DNA from: DASQPE01 sp964519805
GTDB taxonomy: Bacteria > Gemmatimonadota > Gemmatimonadetes > Gemmatimonadales > GWC2-71-9
Direction: 5' to 3'
Assembly (NCBI GenBank): GCA_964519805.1
Contig: CAZFKN010000071.1
Span: forward strand, 1-16,769
Length of the DNA: 16,769 nucleotides
The first letter of the stretch is position 1, and each line of letters opens with the position of its first letter. A program made the translations under genes and the position numbers. This document shows, piece by piece, positions 1-7,859 of this stretch. The notes below the pieces were generated by a model. The model did no database searches, was not told the origin of the DNA, and saw nothing but the letters and a program-made list of their open reading frames with translations.

Positions 1-763
1 GCAACCGGTCGACCCACGGTCCCGTGGCATTCACCACCGCCGCCGCGTGGATGGTTGCGCGGGCGCCGCCCAACCGGTCGATGACCCGCACCCCGATTAC
101 CTGGTCGGCGGCCCATTCGAGGGCCTCGACCGCCGTATAAGTGGCGATGGTTGCGCCGTGTCCGGCGGCGGACCGCGCGGTCGCGAGGACCAGCCGGGCG
201 TCGTCGCATTGGGCGTCGAAGTAGCGGGCGCCGCCGAGCAACCCGCGCTCGCGGATCGTGGGCTCGCGCTCGAGGAGGGCGCGCTTGCCCAGCATGCGGT
301 GCGCGGCCACATTGCGGAACAGCGCCAGCAGGTCGTAGGCCCACATGCCGGCCGCGAGGCGCCCGAGCGAGAGCCGGTCACCACGATGCAGGGGGAAGAC
401 GAACGGAAGCGGTCGGACGAGGTGCGGTGCTATACCGAGGAGGACGCGCCGCTCCCGGTTCGCTTCCCACACCAGCCTGAGCTGGCCTTGCTCGAGATAC
501 CGGAGGCCGCCATGGACCAACCGGCTCGACCGAGAGCTCGTCCCGGAGGCGAGATCACCCTGCTCGACGAGCACGGTGGCAAGGCCCCGCATCGCGGCAT
601 CCCGGGCGATCCCCGCCCCGGTGATGCCGCCACCGATGACGAGCAGATCGACCGGCCGGGCGCCCAGAGCGTCGAGTGCGGGCCGGCGTGAGGAGGGCCT
701 TTGCCGCTGAGTCCGGTCGCCCGCGTTCCCCGCCCCAGCACCTGGTTCTTGTGGCAGGCTCAT
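1..763 (-). CDS. glpD: Aerobic glycerol-3-phosphate dehydrogenase GlpD, N-terminal part, cut by the left edge
   Basis: FAD enzyme that oxidises sn-glycerol-3-phosphate to dihydroxyacetone phosphate and passes electrons to membrane quinone. Reading leftward, 254 full codons are open to the window edge. Seen: the Rossmann FAD-binding motif VIGGGITGAGIARDAA at about residues 42-57, then the GlpD signature SGTSSRSSRLVHGGLRYL, and a later NATGPWVDRL near the edge, typical of this family. The C-terminal half lies outside. ATG at 763-761 is the only standard start codon in frame near the expected N-terminus. It gives about 38 residues before the FAD motif, longer than the usual 15-20, so the true start may be a rarer codon nearer 670 (a CTG lies there). 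With ATG 763 the gene overlaps the 5' end of the divergent methyltransferase by 63 bases. Identity is confident from the motifs; the start is uncertain. Confidence 0.9.
   Translation of the reverse strand, partial: MSLPQEPGAGAGNAGDRTQRQRPSSRRPALDALGARPVDLLVIGGGITGAGIARDAAMRGLATVLVEQGDLASGTSSRSSRLVHGGLRYLEQGQLRLVWEANRERRVLLGIAPHLVRPLPFVFPLHRGDRLSLGRLAAGMWAYDLLALFRNVAAHRMLGKRALLEREPTIRERGLLGGARYFDAQCDDARLVLATARSAAGHGATIATYTAVEALEWAADQVIGVRVIDRLGGARATIHAAAVVNATGPWVDRL
691..696 (+). promoter_or_regulatory. Strong Shine-Dalgarno site deciding a TTG start
   Basis: AGGAGG sits 4 bases before TTG at 701. The in-frame stop TGA at 689-691 immediately upstream excludes any earlier start, so this site supports the TTG initiator of the methyltransferase. 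Confidence 0.6.
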
Positions 764-1249
764 TTCATCCGTCCGGGGGCGCGAGCACTTGACTTGGCGT
801 GCGGTGAGGGGCGCCACGCGCTCGCGGCCGCGGCGCTGGGGGCGACGGTGCTAGGCGTGGACCGGGACTCCGAGAAGCTGGCGACGGCGCGCGAGCTGGC
901 GGCATCTCCCGGCCTCTCCGTCGAGCTGCGGGCGGTCGATCTCGAGACCACCTGGCCCCACTTCGGCGAGTTCGACGTCGTCCTCCTTTTCGATTATCTC
1001 GACCGGGCCAGAATGCCGGACATCGTGGCGTGCCTGGCGCCGGGCGGCGTCCTGATGATGGAGACATTTCTCCGCGGCCAGCGCGAGTTGGGATGGGGCC
1101 CCCAGAGCAGCGACCATCTCCTCGAAGCCGGCGAGCTGCCCCAGCTGGTTCGGCCGCTCGAAGTGGTGCACGGCCGGGAGGTGCTGGAGCCCGTGGATGC
1201 CGAGCGCTGGCGCGCGGTGGCCAGCATCGTGGCCCGCCGGGTACAATGA
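701..1249 (+). CDS. Class I SAM-dependent methyltransferase (TehB-like)
   Basis: Predicted cytosolic methyltransferase of 182 residues using S-adenosylmethionine; the substrate is unknown. Seen: motif I LDLACGEGRHALAAAALGA at about residues 30-48 (the glycine-rich SAM loop), then GVDRDS ending in the acidic residue that usually binds the SAM ribose (about 52-57), a FDVVLLFDYLDR strand, and LAPGGVLMMETF, the typical motif near strand 5. The N-terminus before motif I is short for the family (about 28 residues). The start is TTG, backed by AGGAGG and by an in-frame stop directly upstream. Its stop overlaps the fadI start as ATGA, so the two are probably co-translated. Its role in a beta-oxidation operon cannot be told from sequence. 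Small TehB-like methyltransferases are often named for tellurite resistance, but that is not supported here. Confidence 0.82.
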   Translation: MPLSPVARVPRPSTWFLWQAHFIRPGARALDLACGEGRHALAAAALGATVLGVDRDSEKLATARELAASPGLSVELRAVDLETTWPHFGEFDVVLLFDYLDRARMPDIVACLAPGGVLMMETFLRGQRELGWGPQSSDHLLEAGELPQLVRPLEVVHGREVLEPVDAERWRAVASIVARRVQ

Positions 1250-2532
1250 TAACGGGCCGCCGTGTCGCCATCGTGGCAGGGGTGCGAACCCCGTTCGCCA
1301 AGAGCGGAACGATCCTGAAGGATGTCCCTGCCGTCCAACTCGCCCGCCACGCCGCCAAGGAACTGCTCTACCGCACCGAGATCGACGGCAAGGAGATCGA
1401 CCAGGTCATCCTCGGCCAGGTCGTGCCGTCCGTGCTCGTCCCCAACGTCGCCCGGGAGGTGAGCCTCCTCCCCCAACTGCCTCCGGGCGTCCCCGCGTAC
1501 TCGCTCAACCGGGCCTGCGCCTCGGCCGCGCAGGCCGTCACCAACGCCGCCGATCAGATCCTGCTGGGGAACGCCGACACGATCCTGGCGGGCGGGGTCG
1601 AGTCGCTCTCGGACATTCCGATCCTGCACTCACGTCGCTTCAGCCAGATCCTGGTGGAGGCGAGCAAGGCCAAGACGGTCGGGGGGCGCCTGGCCGCCTT
1701 CAGCCGGCTTCGCCCGCGCGACCTCATTCCCGTCACCCCGGCCATCGCCGAACCATCCACCGGCGAATCCATGGGACAGTCGGCGGAGAAGATGGCGAAG
1801 GAGAACGGCATCGCGCGGGAAGATCAGGACCGGATCGCGGCAATGAGCCACCAGCGCGCGGCGGCCGGAACCGCGGACGGACGTCTCCTCGCGGAGATCG
1901 TTCCCTGGTTCGGCGGCCCCGCCATGGATACCGTGGCGACGAGTGACAACGGCATCCGGCCCGACACGACGGTCGAGGTGCTCGCCCAGCTCAAGCCGGT
2001 GTTCGACCGGCGTTACGGAACGGTGACTGCGGGCAACTCGTCACCGCTGACGGACGGCGCCGCCGTCGTGCTGCTCATGGCGGAGGAGAAGGCGAAGGCG
2101 CTGGGCTACGAGCCGCTCGCCTTCGTCCGCAGCTACGCGGCGACGGCGGTCGATCCCGGATGGCAGCTCCTGATGGGGCCCGCGCTCGCGGTGCCCACGG
2201 CGCTCGAGCGGGCCGGCATCAGCTGGACCGATCTCGGTCTGGTCGAGATCCACGAGGCGTTCGCCGCGCAGGTGCTGTCCAACGTGCAGGCCTGGGCGTC
2301 CAGCGCGTGGGCCGCTCGCCTGGGGCTGCGGGGGCCCGTGGGTGAGGTGGACTGGGAGAAAACGAACGTCATGGGCGGATCGATCGCCATCGGGCACCCG
2401 TTCGGGGCGACCGGCGCCCGGCTGGTGACGACGCTGGCGAACGAGATGCGCCGTCGGGAGGTGCAGTTCGGGCTGATCTCGATCTGTGCGCAAGGAGGGA
2501 TGGGGTATGCGATGGTGCTCGAGCGGCGGTGA
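1246..2532 (+). CDS. fadI: 3-ketoacyl-CoA thiolase, FadI type
   Basis: Thiolase of 428 residues, close to the length of E. coli FadI. It cleaves 3-ketoacyl-CoA with CoA into acetyl-CoA and a shortened acyl-CoA, the last step of beta-oxidation. Catalytic residues seen: nucleophile Cys91 in NRACASAAQAV, His336 in EIHEAFAAQ, His384 in GGSIAIGHPFGATGAR and Cys414 in CAQGGMGYAMVLER. The stretch FSRLRPRDLIPVTPAIAE, then STGESMGQSAEKMAK and SHQRAA, follows the FadI subgroup rather than biosynthetic acetoacetyl-CoA thiolases. The frame stays open upstream to 1030, but ATG 1246 overlaps the methyltransferase stop (ATGA) and places RVAIVAGVRTPF at the normal N-terminus. Just downstream is fadJ, which together form the usual FadIJ complex. 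FadA-type or acetyl-CoA acetyltransferase activity is the alternative, less likely. Confidence 0.93.
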   Translation: MITGRRVAIVAGVRTPFAKSGTILKDVPAVQLARHAAKELLYRTEIDGKEIDQVILGQVVPSVLVPNVAREVSLLPQLPPGVPAYSLNRACASAAQAVTNAADQILLGNADTILAGGVESLSDIPILHSRRFSQILVEASKAKTVGGRLAAFSRLRPRDLIPVTPAIAEPSTGESMGQSAEKMAKENGIAREDQDRIAAMSHQRAAAGTADGRLLAEIVPWFGGPAMDTVATSDNGIRPDTTVEVLAQLKPVFDRRYGTVTAGNSSPLTDGAAVVLLMAEEKAKALGYEPLAFVRSYAATAVDPGWQLLMGPALAVPTALERAGISWTDLGLVEIHEAFAAQVLSNVQAWASSAWAARLGLRGPVGEVDWEKTNVMGGSIAIGHPFGATGARLVTTLANEMRRREVQFGLISICAQGGMGYAMVLERR

Positions 2533-2549
2533 ACAGTGAACAGTGAACG
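2529..2549 (+). repeat. Three tandem 7-base repeats (GTGAACA) at the fadI-fadJ junction
   Basis: GTGAACA, GTGAACA and GTGAACG lie end to end, covering the last bases and stop codon of fadI and the gap before fadJ. The second copy supplies the alternative GTG start of fadJ at 2536. Confidence 0.85.
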
Positions 2550-2556
2550 GGGAACG

Positions 2557-4695
2557 ATGAACGGGCCCGCCTTCACGACAACCGTCGACTCGGGTATTGC
2601 GATCGTCACGCTCGATCTGCCGGGTGAGCTGGTCAACAAGCTCACCAGCGGGCTGACGGACGAGTGGGAGGCGCTCGTCGAGCGGCTGCGCGGCGATGAT
2701 GCAGTACGCGCGGTCGTGCTTCTCTCGGGCAAGCCGGACAATTTCATCGCCGGCGCCGACATCGAGGAGGTCACCCGGCTCACGTCGGCCGCCGAGGCGG
2801 AGGCGCTCAGCCGGCGGGGCCAGGACCTCACCGATAGGGTGGAGCAGTTCCCCAAGCCCATCGTCGCGGCGATTCACGGCGCGTGCGTTGGCGCGGGGTG
2901 CGAGCTTGCGCTCGCCTGTCACTGGCGCGTCGCCACCGATTCCCTGAAGACCCTGATCGGACTCCCTGAGGTTCAGCTCGGCCTCCTTCCCGGTGCCGGC
3001 GGTTGCGTCCGGCTTCCGCGGCTCATCGGTGCGCGGGCGGCGCTCGACATCATCCTGGCGGGCAAGTCGGAGCGGCCGCAGAAAGCCCTCAAGCTCGGGC
3101 TGGTGGACGAGATGGTGCCGAAGAGCATTCTCCGGGCGGTGGCTCTCGCCGCCGCGGACCGGCTGGCCCGGGAGGGAATTCCCCGGCGCACCGGGCCGGG
3201 CGGGCCGGCCGGCGCGCTGCTGGATGGGACACCCATGGGGCGCCAGATCGTCTACCGCATGGCGCGCAAGCAGGTCTTGAAGAAGACCGGCGGACACTAT
3301 CCCGCGCCGCTGGCCGCACTCGAGGCGGTGCGGATTGGTCTGGAGCAGGGAGCGCTCGAGGGCTTCCGGGCGGAGCGGGAACGGTTCGGCGCGCTGGCCG
3401 TGACGCCGGTTTCCCGAAATCTCGTCCGGATCTTCTTCGCCACCACCGCGCTCAAGAAGGACGACGGCGTGCCGCCCGGCCTCGAGGTCACGCCGATTCC
3501 CATCCACAGGCTCGGGGTCGTCGGCTCGGGGTTCATGGGCGCCGCCATCGCCGGGACCGCCGTGCTCAATGCCCAGGTGGAATCGCGCCTCAAGGACTCC
3601 GAGCTGCCGAGGGTCGGGCGGGGCCTCAAAGCCGCCCTCGGCATCCTGGACGAGCGGCTCCGGCGACGCCGGCTCTCGCGCCCGCAACATCAGCGGCTCG
3701 CGGGCCTGCTCTCGGGGAGCGCCGACTACAGCGGGTTCACCCGCGCCGATCTCGTCATCGAGGCGGTGTTCGAGGATCTCGTGGTGAAGCGGCGCGTGCT
3801 CGCGGAGGTGGAGGCCGAGATCCGGCCGGAGGCCATCTTCGCCACCAACACCTCCACTATTCCGATCCGCGACATCGCCGCGGGCGCGTCCAGGCCGGAG
3901 CGAGTCATCGGCATGCACTTCTTCTCGCCGGTCGAGCGGATGCCACTGCTCGAGGTGATCCCGACCGACCGGACCGATGCCCGTACCACGGTCTCGGTGG
4001 TCCGCTTTGGGCGCGCGATGGGCAAGACGGTGATCGTCGTCCGCGACCACCCCGGCTTCTGGGTGAACCGGATTCTCTCACCGTACCTCAACGAGGCCGG
4101 GGTGCTGGTCGAGGAGGGCGTGCCGGTGGAGCTGATCGACCGGACCATGACCCGCTGGGGCTTTCCCGTCGGACCGGTGGCGCTCATGGACGAGGTTGGA
4201 CTGGACGTGGCGCAGAAGGCGTCGAAGGTCATGCATGCGGCGTTCGGCGAGCGCATGGCGCCGCCGGCCCTGATCGGGCGCATGCTGGAAGACGAACGTC
4301 TGGGCCGCAAGAACGGACGCGGTTTCTACGTCTATCACGAAGGCCACAAGACCGGCGTGGACGAGCGGGTCTACCGCATTCTCGGCGTGAAGCCTCTGGA
4401 GGGCTTTGCCCACGAAGACATTCAGCGTCGACTCGTGTATCTCATGCTCAACGAGGCGGCGATGGCTTACGGCGAGGGCGTGGTGCAGAGTGCCCGCGAC
4501 GGGGACATCGGCGCGATCTTCGGAATTGGGTTTCCCGCCTTTCGCGGAGGTCCGCTCCGCCTCATCGACGATCTCAGCGCCGGCAACGTGGTCGAGACCC
4601 TGACTCGCCTGGCGACCGCGCACGGCGCCCGCTTCGCCCCGGCTCCCGTGTTGGAGAGCATGGCCGCCCACGGCGAACGCTTCCACCCTCTCTGA
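2557..4695 (+). CDS. fadJ: FadJ: enoyl-CoA hydratase / 3-hydroxyacyl-CoA dehydrogenase fusion
   Basis: Multifunctional beta-oxidation alpha subunit (712 residues from ATG 2557) that hydrates trans-2-enoyl-CoA and oxidises the 3-hydroxyacyl-CoA with NAD. N-terminal crotonase domain (about 1-190): KPDNFIAGADIE builds the oxyanion hole with HGACVGAGCELALAC, and the two catalytic acids are Glu116 and Glu138 (LPEVQLGLLPGAGG). Dehydrogenase domain from about 316: NAD loop GVVGSGFMGAAIA, then NTSTIPI (Asn431, Ser433), catalytic His454 in GMHFFSPVERMPLLEV, and DHPGFWVNR. The C-terminal domain repeat carries GIGFPAFRGGP. The frame also has GTG at 2536 (7 more residues, GGCGG upstream); ATG 2557 matches the FadJ N-terminus better and has GGGGA a short 3 bases away. 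The FadI partner gene lies 24 bases upstream. Both active sites look complete. Confidence 0.95.
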   Translation: MNGPAFTTTVDSGIAIVTLDLPGELVNKLTSGLTDEWEALVERLRGDDAVRAVVLLSGKPDNFIAGADIEEVTRLTSAAEAEALSRRGQDLTDRVEQFPKPIVAAIHGACVGAGCELALACHWRVATDSLKTLIGLPEVQLGLLPGAGGCVRLPRLIGARAALDIILAGKSERPQKALKLGLVDEMVPKSILRAVALAAADRLAREGIPRRTGPGGPAGALLDGTPMGRQIVYRMARKQVLKKTGGHYPAPLAALEAVRIGLEQGALEGFRAERERFGALAVTPVSRNLVRIFFATTALKKDDGVPPGLEVTPIPIHRLGVVGSGFMGAAIAGTAVLNAQVESRLKDSELPRVGRGLKAALGILDERLRRRRLSRPQHQRLAGLLSGSADYSGFTRADLVIEAVFEDLVVKRRVLAEVEAEIRPEAIFATNTSTIPIRDIAAGASRPERVIGMHFFSPVERMPLLEVIPTDRTDARTTVSVVRFGRAMGKTVIVVRDHPGFWVNRILSPYLNEAGVLVEEGVPVELIDRTMTRWGFPVGPVALMDEVGLDVAQKASKVMHAAFGERMAPPALIGRMLEDERLGRKNGRGFYVYHEGHKTGVDERVYRILGVKPLEGFAHEDIQRRLVYLMLNEAAMAYGEGVVQSARDGDIGAIFGIGFPAFRGGPLRLIDDLSAGNVVETLTRLATAHGARFAPAPVLESMAAHGERFHPL

Positions 4696-4751
4696 CGCTC
4701 AGTCCGCGGCGCATCCTGACGACCGGGCTTACCGTCGTCCTCCTTGCCTAC

Positions 4752-4755
4752 GGAG
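4752..4755 (+). promoter_or_regulatory. Candidate Shine-Dalgarno site for the hydrolase GTG start
   Basis: GGAG lies 5 bases before GTG 4761, the first standard start codon of the hydrolase frame. No comparable site precedes the CTG at 4692 that would give the full membrane anchor. Confidence 0.35.
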
Positions 4756-4760
4756 TTCTC

Positions 4761-5528
4761 GTGGGCGCGCTCATGCTGCTCGAGCGGCGGCTGGTGTTCC
4801 CGGTGGCGCCCTGGACCCGCCGCCTCGCCCGCCCTGATCCGCAGCTCGGGCTCGACCCGGCCCGCGTCACGACGGTGACGCGCGACGGCGTGCGGCTGGC
4901 AGGCTGGGTGATGGCGAGCGACGACACCTCGCACCCGTGGCTGCTCATCTTTCACGGGAACGCCGGGAACATTGCGAGCGACGGGCGGCCCGAGCACTAT
5001 CACCGGCTCCGCGCGCTCGGCCTCAACCTGGTCACGTTCGACTACCGGGGCTACGGCGAGAGCGAAGGGACGCCCACGGAGGCGGGCGTGTATCTCGATG
5101 CCGACGCGGCATACGCCTTCGTGCGCGACTCGCTGCGGGTGCCGGCCGAGCGGATCGTGATCTTCGGACACTCCCTTGGCAGCGCGGTCGCGGTGGATCT
5201 CGCGAGCCGGGTCCCGGCCCGCGGGCTCATTCTGGAAGGCGCGTTCAGCTCAGGCCCCGACGTGGCCGCACGCATCTACTGGTTCCTGCCCGTCCGCCTG
5301 GTGATGCGCAGCCGCTTCGACTCGGAGGCCAAGATCACCCGCGTGCAGGGGCCCAAGCTCTTCCTCCACGCCCGGCAAGACGAAGCGATCCCGTTCGATC
5401 TGGGCCGGCGACTATATGAGCGAACCCCGGAGCCGAAGACCTTCGTGGCGCTCGGGGGCGGGCACAACGACGCGTACGTTGTGGACTCCGCCGGTTACTT
5501 CGGCGCGATCGCGGCGTTCTTCCGTTGA
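4761..5528 (+). CDS. Alpha/beta hydrolase (BEM46/COG1073-like), probably membrane-anchored
   Basis: Serine hydrolase of 255 residues from GTG 4761, substrate unknown. Seen: oxyanion-hole HGNAGN (65-70), FDYRGYGES, nucleophile elbow GHSLGSA with Ser138, acid Asp207 in ARQDEAIPF and His235 in GGGHNDAY, a complete triad. The fold and FDYRGYGESEG fit the BEM46/ABHD13-like group, which usually begins with one membrane helix followed by a short RRLLFFP-like stretch. Here ERRLVFPVAPW is present, but the hydrophobic helix (LTTGLTVVLLAYGVLVGALM) is encoded mostly upstream of 4761, in frame, with no ATG, GTG or TTG. A CTG at 4692 overlaps the fadJ stop as CTGA and would give 278 residues with the whole helix. 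It is the last gene of the fad set and may act on acyl esters, which is inference from position only. Confidence 0.85.
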   Translation: MGALMLLERRLVFPVAPWTRRLARPDPQLGLDPARVTTVTRDGVRLAGWVMASDDTSHPWLLIFHGNAGNIASDGRPEHYHRLRALGLNLVTFDYRGYGESEGTPTEAGVYLDADAAYAFVRDSLRVPAERIVIFGHSLGSAVAVDLASRVPARGLILEGAFSSGPDVAARIYWFLPVRLVMRSRFDSEAKITRVQGPKLFLHARQDEAIPFDLGRRLYERTPEPKTFVALGGGHNDAYVVDSAGYFGAIAAFFR

Positions 5529-5613
5529 CGCCCGGTGTCCGGCACCGCCATCGCGTGGCACCCGGCGAAGCGGTTCCGCGTAGGGGAAGCATCCCCCTTC
5601 ACAGGAGTAAGCC
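5529..5613. other. Short gap with a weak hairpin
   Basis: 85 bases between hydrolase and DUF1579-like gene. AGGGGA (5583-5588) can pair with TCCCCCT (5592-5598) around a 3-4 base loop. There is no T run, so it is not called a terminator. AGGAG just before GTG 5614 is the ribosome-binding site of the next gene. Confidence 0.35.
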
Positions 5614-6153
5614 GTGTCCAAGCGAAACATCCGTGTGCCCGGTCTCTGGCTCGCTGCCCTGATGGGCGCGGCCGCCGCACCTGTCCCTGTTCATGCGGAA
5701 CAGCGGCCGGAGCCGAAGCCCCCTTGTGCTACGGCCGAGCATCGGCAGTTCGATTTCTGGCTTGGCGATTGGGAAGTCCACACCCCGGACGGCAAGCGGG
5801 CCGGCGCCAACACGATCCGGCGAACGCTCGGCGGCTGCGTGCTTCAGGAGAATTGGCGCGGCGCGGGCGGCCACCACGGGACCAGCTACAACATCTATGA
5901 TGCCTCGCGGCATCGCTGGCACCAGACCTGGGTAGACGACGACGGGCTTCTGCTCCAGCTGGACGGTGCACTCGTCGACGGGCGGATGGTCTTGAGCGGT
6001 GAGACGGTCGACTCGACCGGGCACACGATCAAGCAACGGATCAGCTGGGAGCGCATGGACGGCGGCAAGGTGCGCCAGCGTTGGGATTCGTCGGCCGACG
6101 GAGTGACGTGGCAGGTCCTGTTCGAAGGCATCTACAGCCCGGTCCATCCTTAA
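5614..6153 (+). CDS. Secreted DUF1579-like (lipocalin-like) protein, function unknown
   Basis: 179 residues, GTG start with AGGAG at good spacing. A Sec signal peptide is visible: basic start SKRNIR, hydrophobic LWLAALMGAAAAPVPV, likely cut after VHA at about residue 28, so the mature protein is periplasmic or outside. The mature part opens with FDFWLGDWEVHTPDGK (about 45-60), a hallmark of DUF1579-type small beta-barrel proteins, followed by GGCVLQENW, GTSYNIYD and RWHQTWVDDDG. No catalytic residues can be assigned. Members of this group are usually annotated hypothetical and are common in soil bacteria. The stop TAA (6151-6153) overlaps the Shine-Dalgarno AAGGAG of the peptidase gene, so the two are likely one transcript. 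Confidence 0.75.
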   Translation: MSKRNIRVPGLWLAALMGAAAAPVPVHAEQRPEPKPPCATAEHRQFDFWLGDWEVHTPDGKRAGANTIRRTLGGCVLQENWRGAGGHHGTSYNIYDASRHRWHQTWVDDDGLLLQLDGALVDGRMVLSGETVDSTGHTIKQRISWERMDGGKVRQRWDSSADGVTWQVLFEGIYSPVHP

Positions 6154-6164
6154 GGAGCTCTCAG

Positions 6165-7859
6165 GTGGTGCTCTCCGTCCGCGTCCCCCGGTGCGTCTTC
6201 GCGCTTCTTGTGCTGCTTCTCGCGGCGGTCATCGCCGGAGGGGCGCAGCAGCTGCCTTCCACAGACGCCCGGCTCACGCTCGGTGGCCCGGCGCCCGTCG
6301 TCCGCACCGAGGCGCAGCTCCGGGCGTTCCTCGACGAGCTGGAGATCCAAGAGTTCGCCATCTCGAACGCGCTGAACGTCGAGCAGTACTATCAGTGGAA
6401 GGGAGAGACTCGGCATTTCGCCGGACCGTTCGCCCGGCTCCAGGCGGACCTGGTGAGCCGGCGGGACTATGCGGCGGTCATCGAGCGCTGGCGCGGCAAG
6501 GTCCGCGACAGCACGTTGGCGCGTCGGCTGTTTCTTCACCACCGGGACTTCCTGATCGCGCGGGCGGACCACCGGCTGCCGCTCCGCCTCGTGGACCTCC
6601 AGGCCGCCGTGCAGGACACGCTGGGCCAGTTCCGGTTCCAGGTTCGCGGGCAGCGCCTCACGGCGACCGCGGCCTCCGAGCTCATCGACACCAGCGCGGA
6701 CAGATCGCTCCGCGAAGAGGCGTTCCGCTCGCGGACCCAGATTTCCCCCCACCTCCGCCAGCCGATCTTTCACACGATGGGTGTCGTGGACCGAATCGGG
6801 CGACAGGAGGGCTTCGCAAACGGCGCGGCTGCGGGGCTCGAGCTCTCGAGTCTGGAGCCGGCCACGGTGTTGCGCGATATCGAGGCGTTCGAGCAGGCCA
6901 CCAGGCCGGCTTATCTCGCGATTCTGGAGCACGTCAAGGCGGACCTGGGCGTGGACCGGGTCGAGCCCTGGGACATCGACTACTGGCTGCGCCGGCAGGA
7001 GATGAGCACCGGGACGGACGCGTGGCCCAAGGAGCCCGGCCTGACCCGGCTCCGCGAGCTCATGCGGGGCCTCGGGTTCGCGGTGGACAGCCTGCCGATC
7101 GACGTGAAGGTCTGGGATGTGCCCACCGGCGGAATCACGTTCCTCACGCGGCCGCCCTACGATGCGCGCCTCCTGACGAATCCGTTCACGGGAGCCGACT
7201 TCTACGAGACGCTGTTCCACGAGTACGGCCACGCCCTCAACGCCACGCTGATGCGGCCCGATCTCTCGCCGATCTTCTTCCGCGGCGACGAGACCCCGCT
7301 CGGCGAGGGGCTCGCAGAGACCCTCGGGCACTTCGCCTACGACCACCACTGGCTGGTGCAGGCGGCGGGTGTCGCACCGCAGCAGGCCGAGCGGCTGGAG
7401 CAGGTGGGGAAGATGGAGCTCCTGCTCTGGCTCCGGCGGTCCATCACGCTTCAGGCGTACACCGAGATCTCGCTCTATCTCCACCGCCGGGCGAACCCGG
7501 ACTCCCTCTACACGGCCGCGTACCGCCGGTTCACCGGAGTGGAGCTCCCCCCCGGCGACTACATGGGCGGCAAGGATCTCTTCGCTACCGGTCCGCTGTA
7601 CGCGCAGTCCTATCTGTACGCCAACATGATCGCGACCCAGCTGCGCGAGGCGATGCGCGAGCAGTTCGGCGTGGACGACCTGACCCGGGAGCCGCGGGTT
7701 GGGGCCTGGCTCACCGAGCGCTTCTTCGCCCCGGGCGCGAGCGTGCCCTGGCGGGAGAAGGTCGAGCGCGCCACCGGCAAGCCGCTCTCCACCGACGCCC
7801 TGGCGCGGTATCTCGCCGGCGCCAGCCCTCCCGAGGGTGCAAGACGTTCACCTTCGTGA
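6165..7859 (+). CDS. Exported zinc metallopeptidase, M2/M3-like gluzincin
   Basis: 564 residues from GTG 6165 (GTG 6168 also possible); AAGGAG at 6152-6157 sets this start although the frame is open from 6081. An N-terminal hydrophobic segment (VFALLVLLLAAVIAGGA, about 10-26) acts as signal peptide or anchor, so the enzyme acts outside the cytoplasm. Zinc site: FHEYGHALN with His352, Glu353 and His356, then Glu381 in LGEGLAETLGH 25 residues after the second His, the spacing of M3 enzymes such as oligopeptidases and close to M2 (ACE). The helical N-terminal half (DELEIQEFAISNALNVEQY) also fits M2/M3 peptidases. Expected to cut short peptides; real substrates unknown. Family choice between M2 and M3 is open, peptidase identity is not. 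Confidence 0.85.
   Translation: MVLSVRVPRCVFALLVLLLAAVIAGGAQQLPSTDARLTLGGPAPVVRTEAQLRAFLDELEIQEFAISNALNVEQYYQWKGETRHFAGPFARLQADLVSRRDYAAVIERWRGKVRDSTLARRLFLHHRDFLIARADHRLPLRLVDLQAAVQDTLGQFRFQVRGQRLTATAASELIDTSADRSLREEAFRSRTQISPHLRQPIFHTMGVVDRIGRQEGFANGAAAGLELSSLEPATVLRDIEAFEQATRPAYLAILEHVKADLGVDRVEPWDIDYWLRRQEMSTGTDAWPKEPGLTRLRELMRGLGFAVDSLPIDVKVWDVPTGGITFLTRPPYDARLLTNPFTGADFYETLFHEYGHALNATLMRPDLSPIFFRGDETPLGEGLAETLGHFAYDHHWLVQAAGVAPQQAERLEQVGKMELLLWLRRSITLQAYTEISLYLHRRANPDSLYTAAYRRFTGVELPPGDYMGGKDLFATGPLYAQSYLYANMIATQLREAMREQFGVDDLTREPRVGAWLTERFFAPGASVPWREKVERATGKPLSTDALARYLAGASPPEGARRSPS

Noticed and set aside
1030..1245. Upstream extension of the fadI frame
   Set aside because: It lies inside the methyltransferase gene and reads as low-complexity sequence; ATG 1246 gives the normal thiolase N-terminus.
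701..1249. Naming the methyltransferase as a tellurite-resistance gene
   Set aside because: Only generic SAM motifs are visible and the context is fatty-acid oxidation.
2041..4050. 669-codon open frame on the minus strand opposite fadI and fadJ
   Set aside because: Low-complexity, Arg/Asp/Glu/His-rich translation typical of antisense shadow in GC-rich DNA; fadI and fadJ on the plus strand have full catalytic motifs.
5583..5598. AGGGGA/TCCCCCT inverted repeat as a terminator
   Set aside because: Short stem, tiny loop and no T run; likely chance in GC-rich sequence.
6150..7484. 444-codon minus-strand frame opposite the metallopeptidase
   Set aside because: No recognisable domain; the plus strand has a complete zinc site and signal peptide, so this is a shadow frame.
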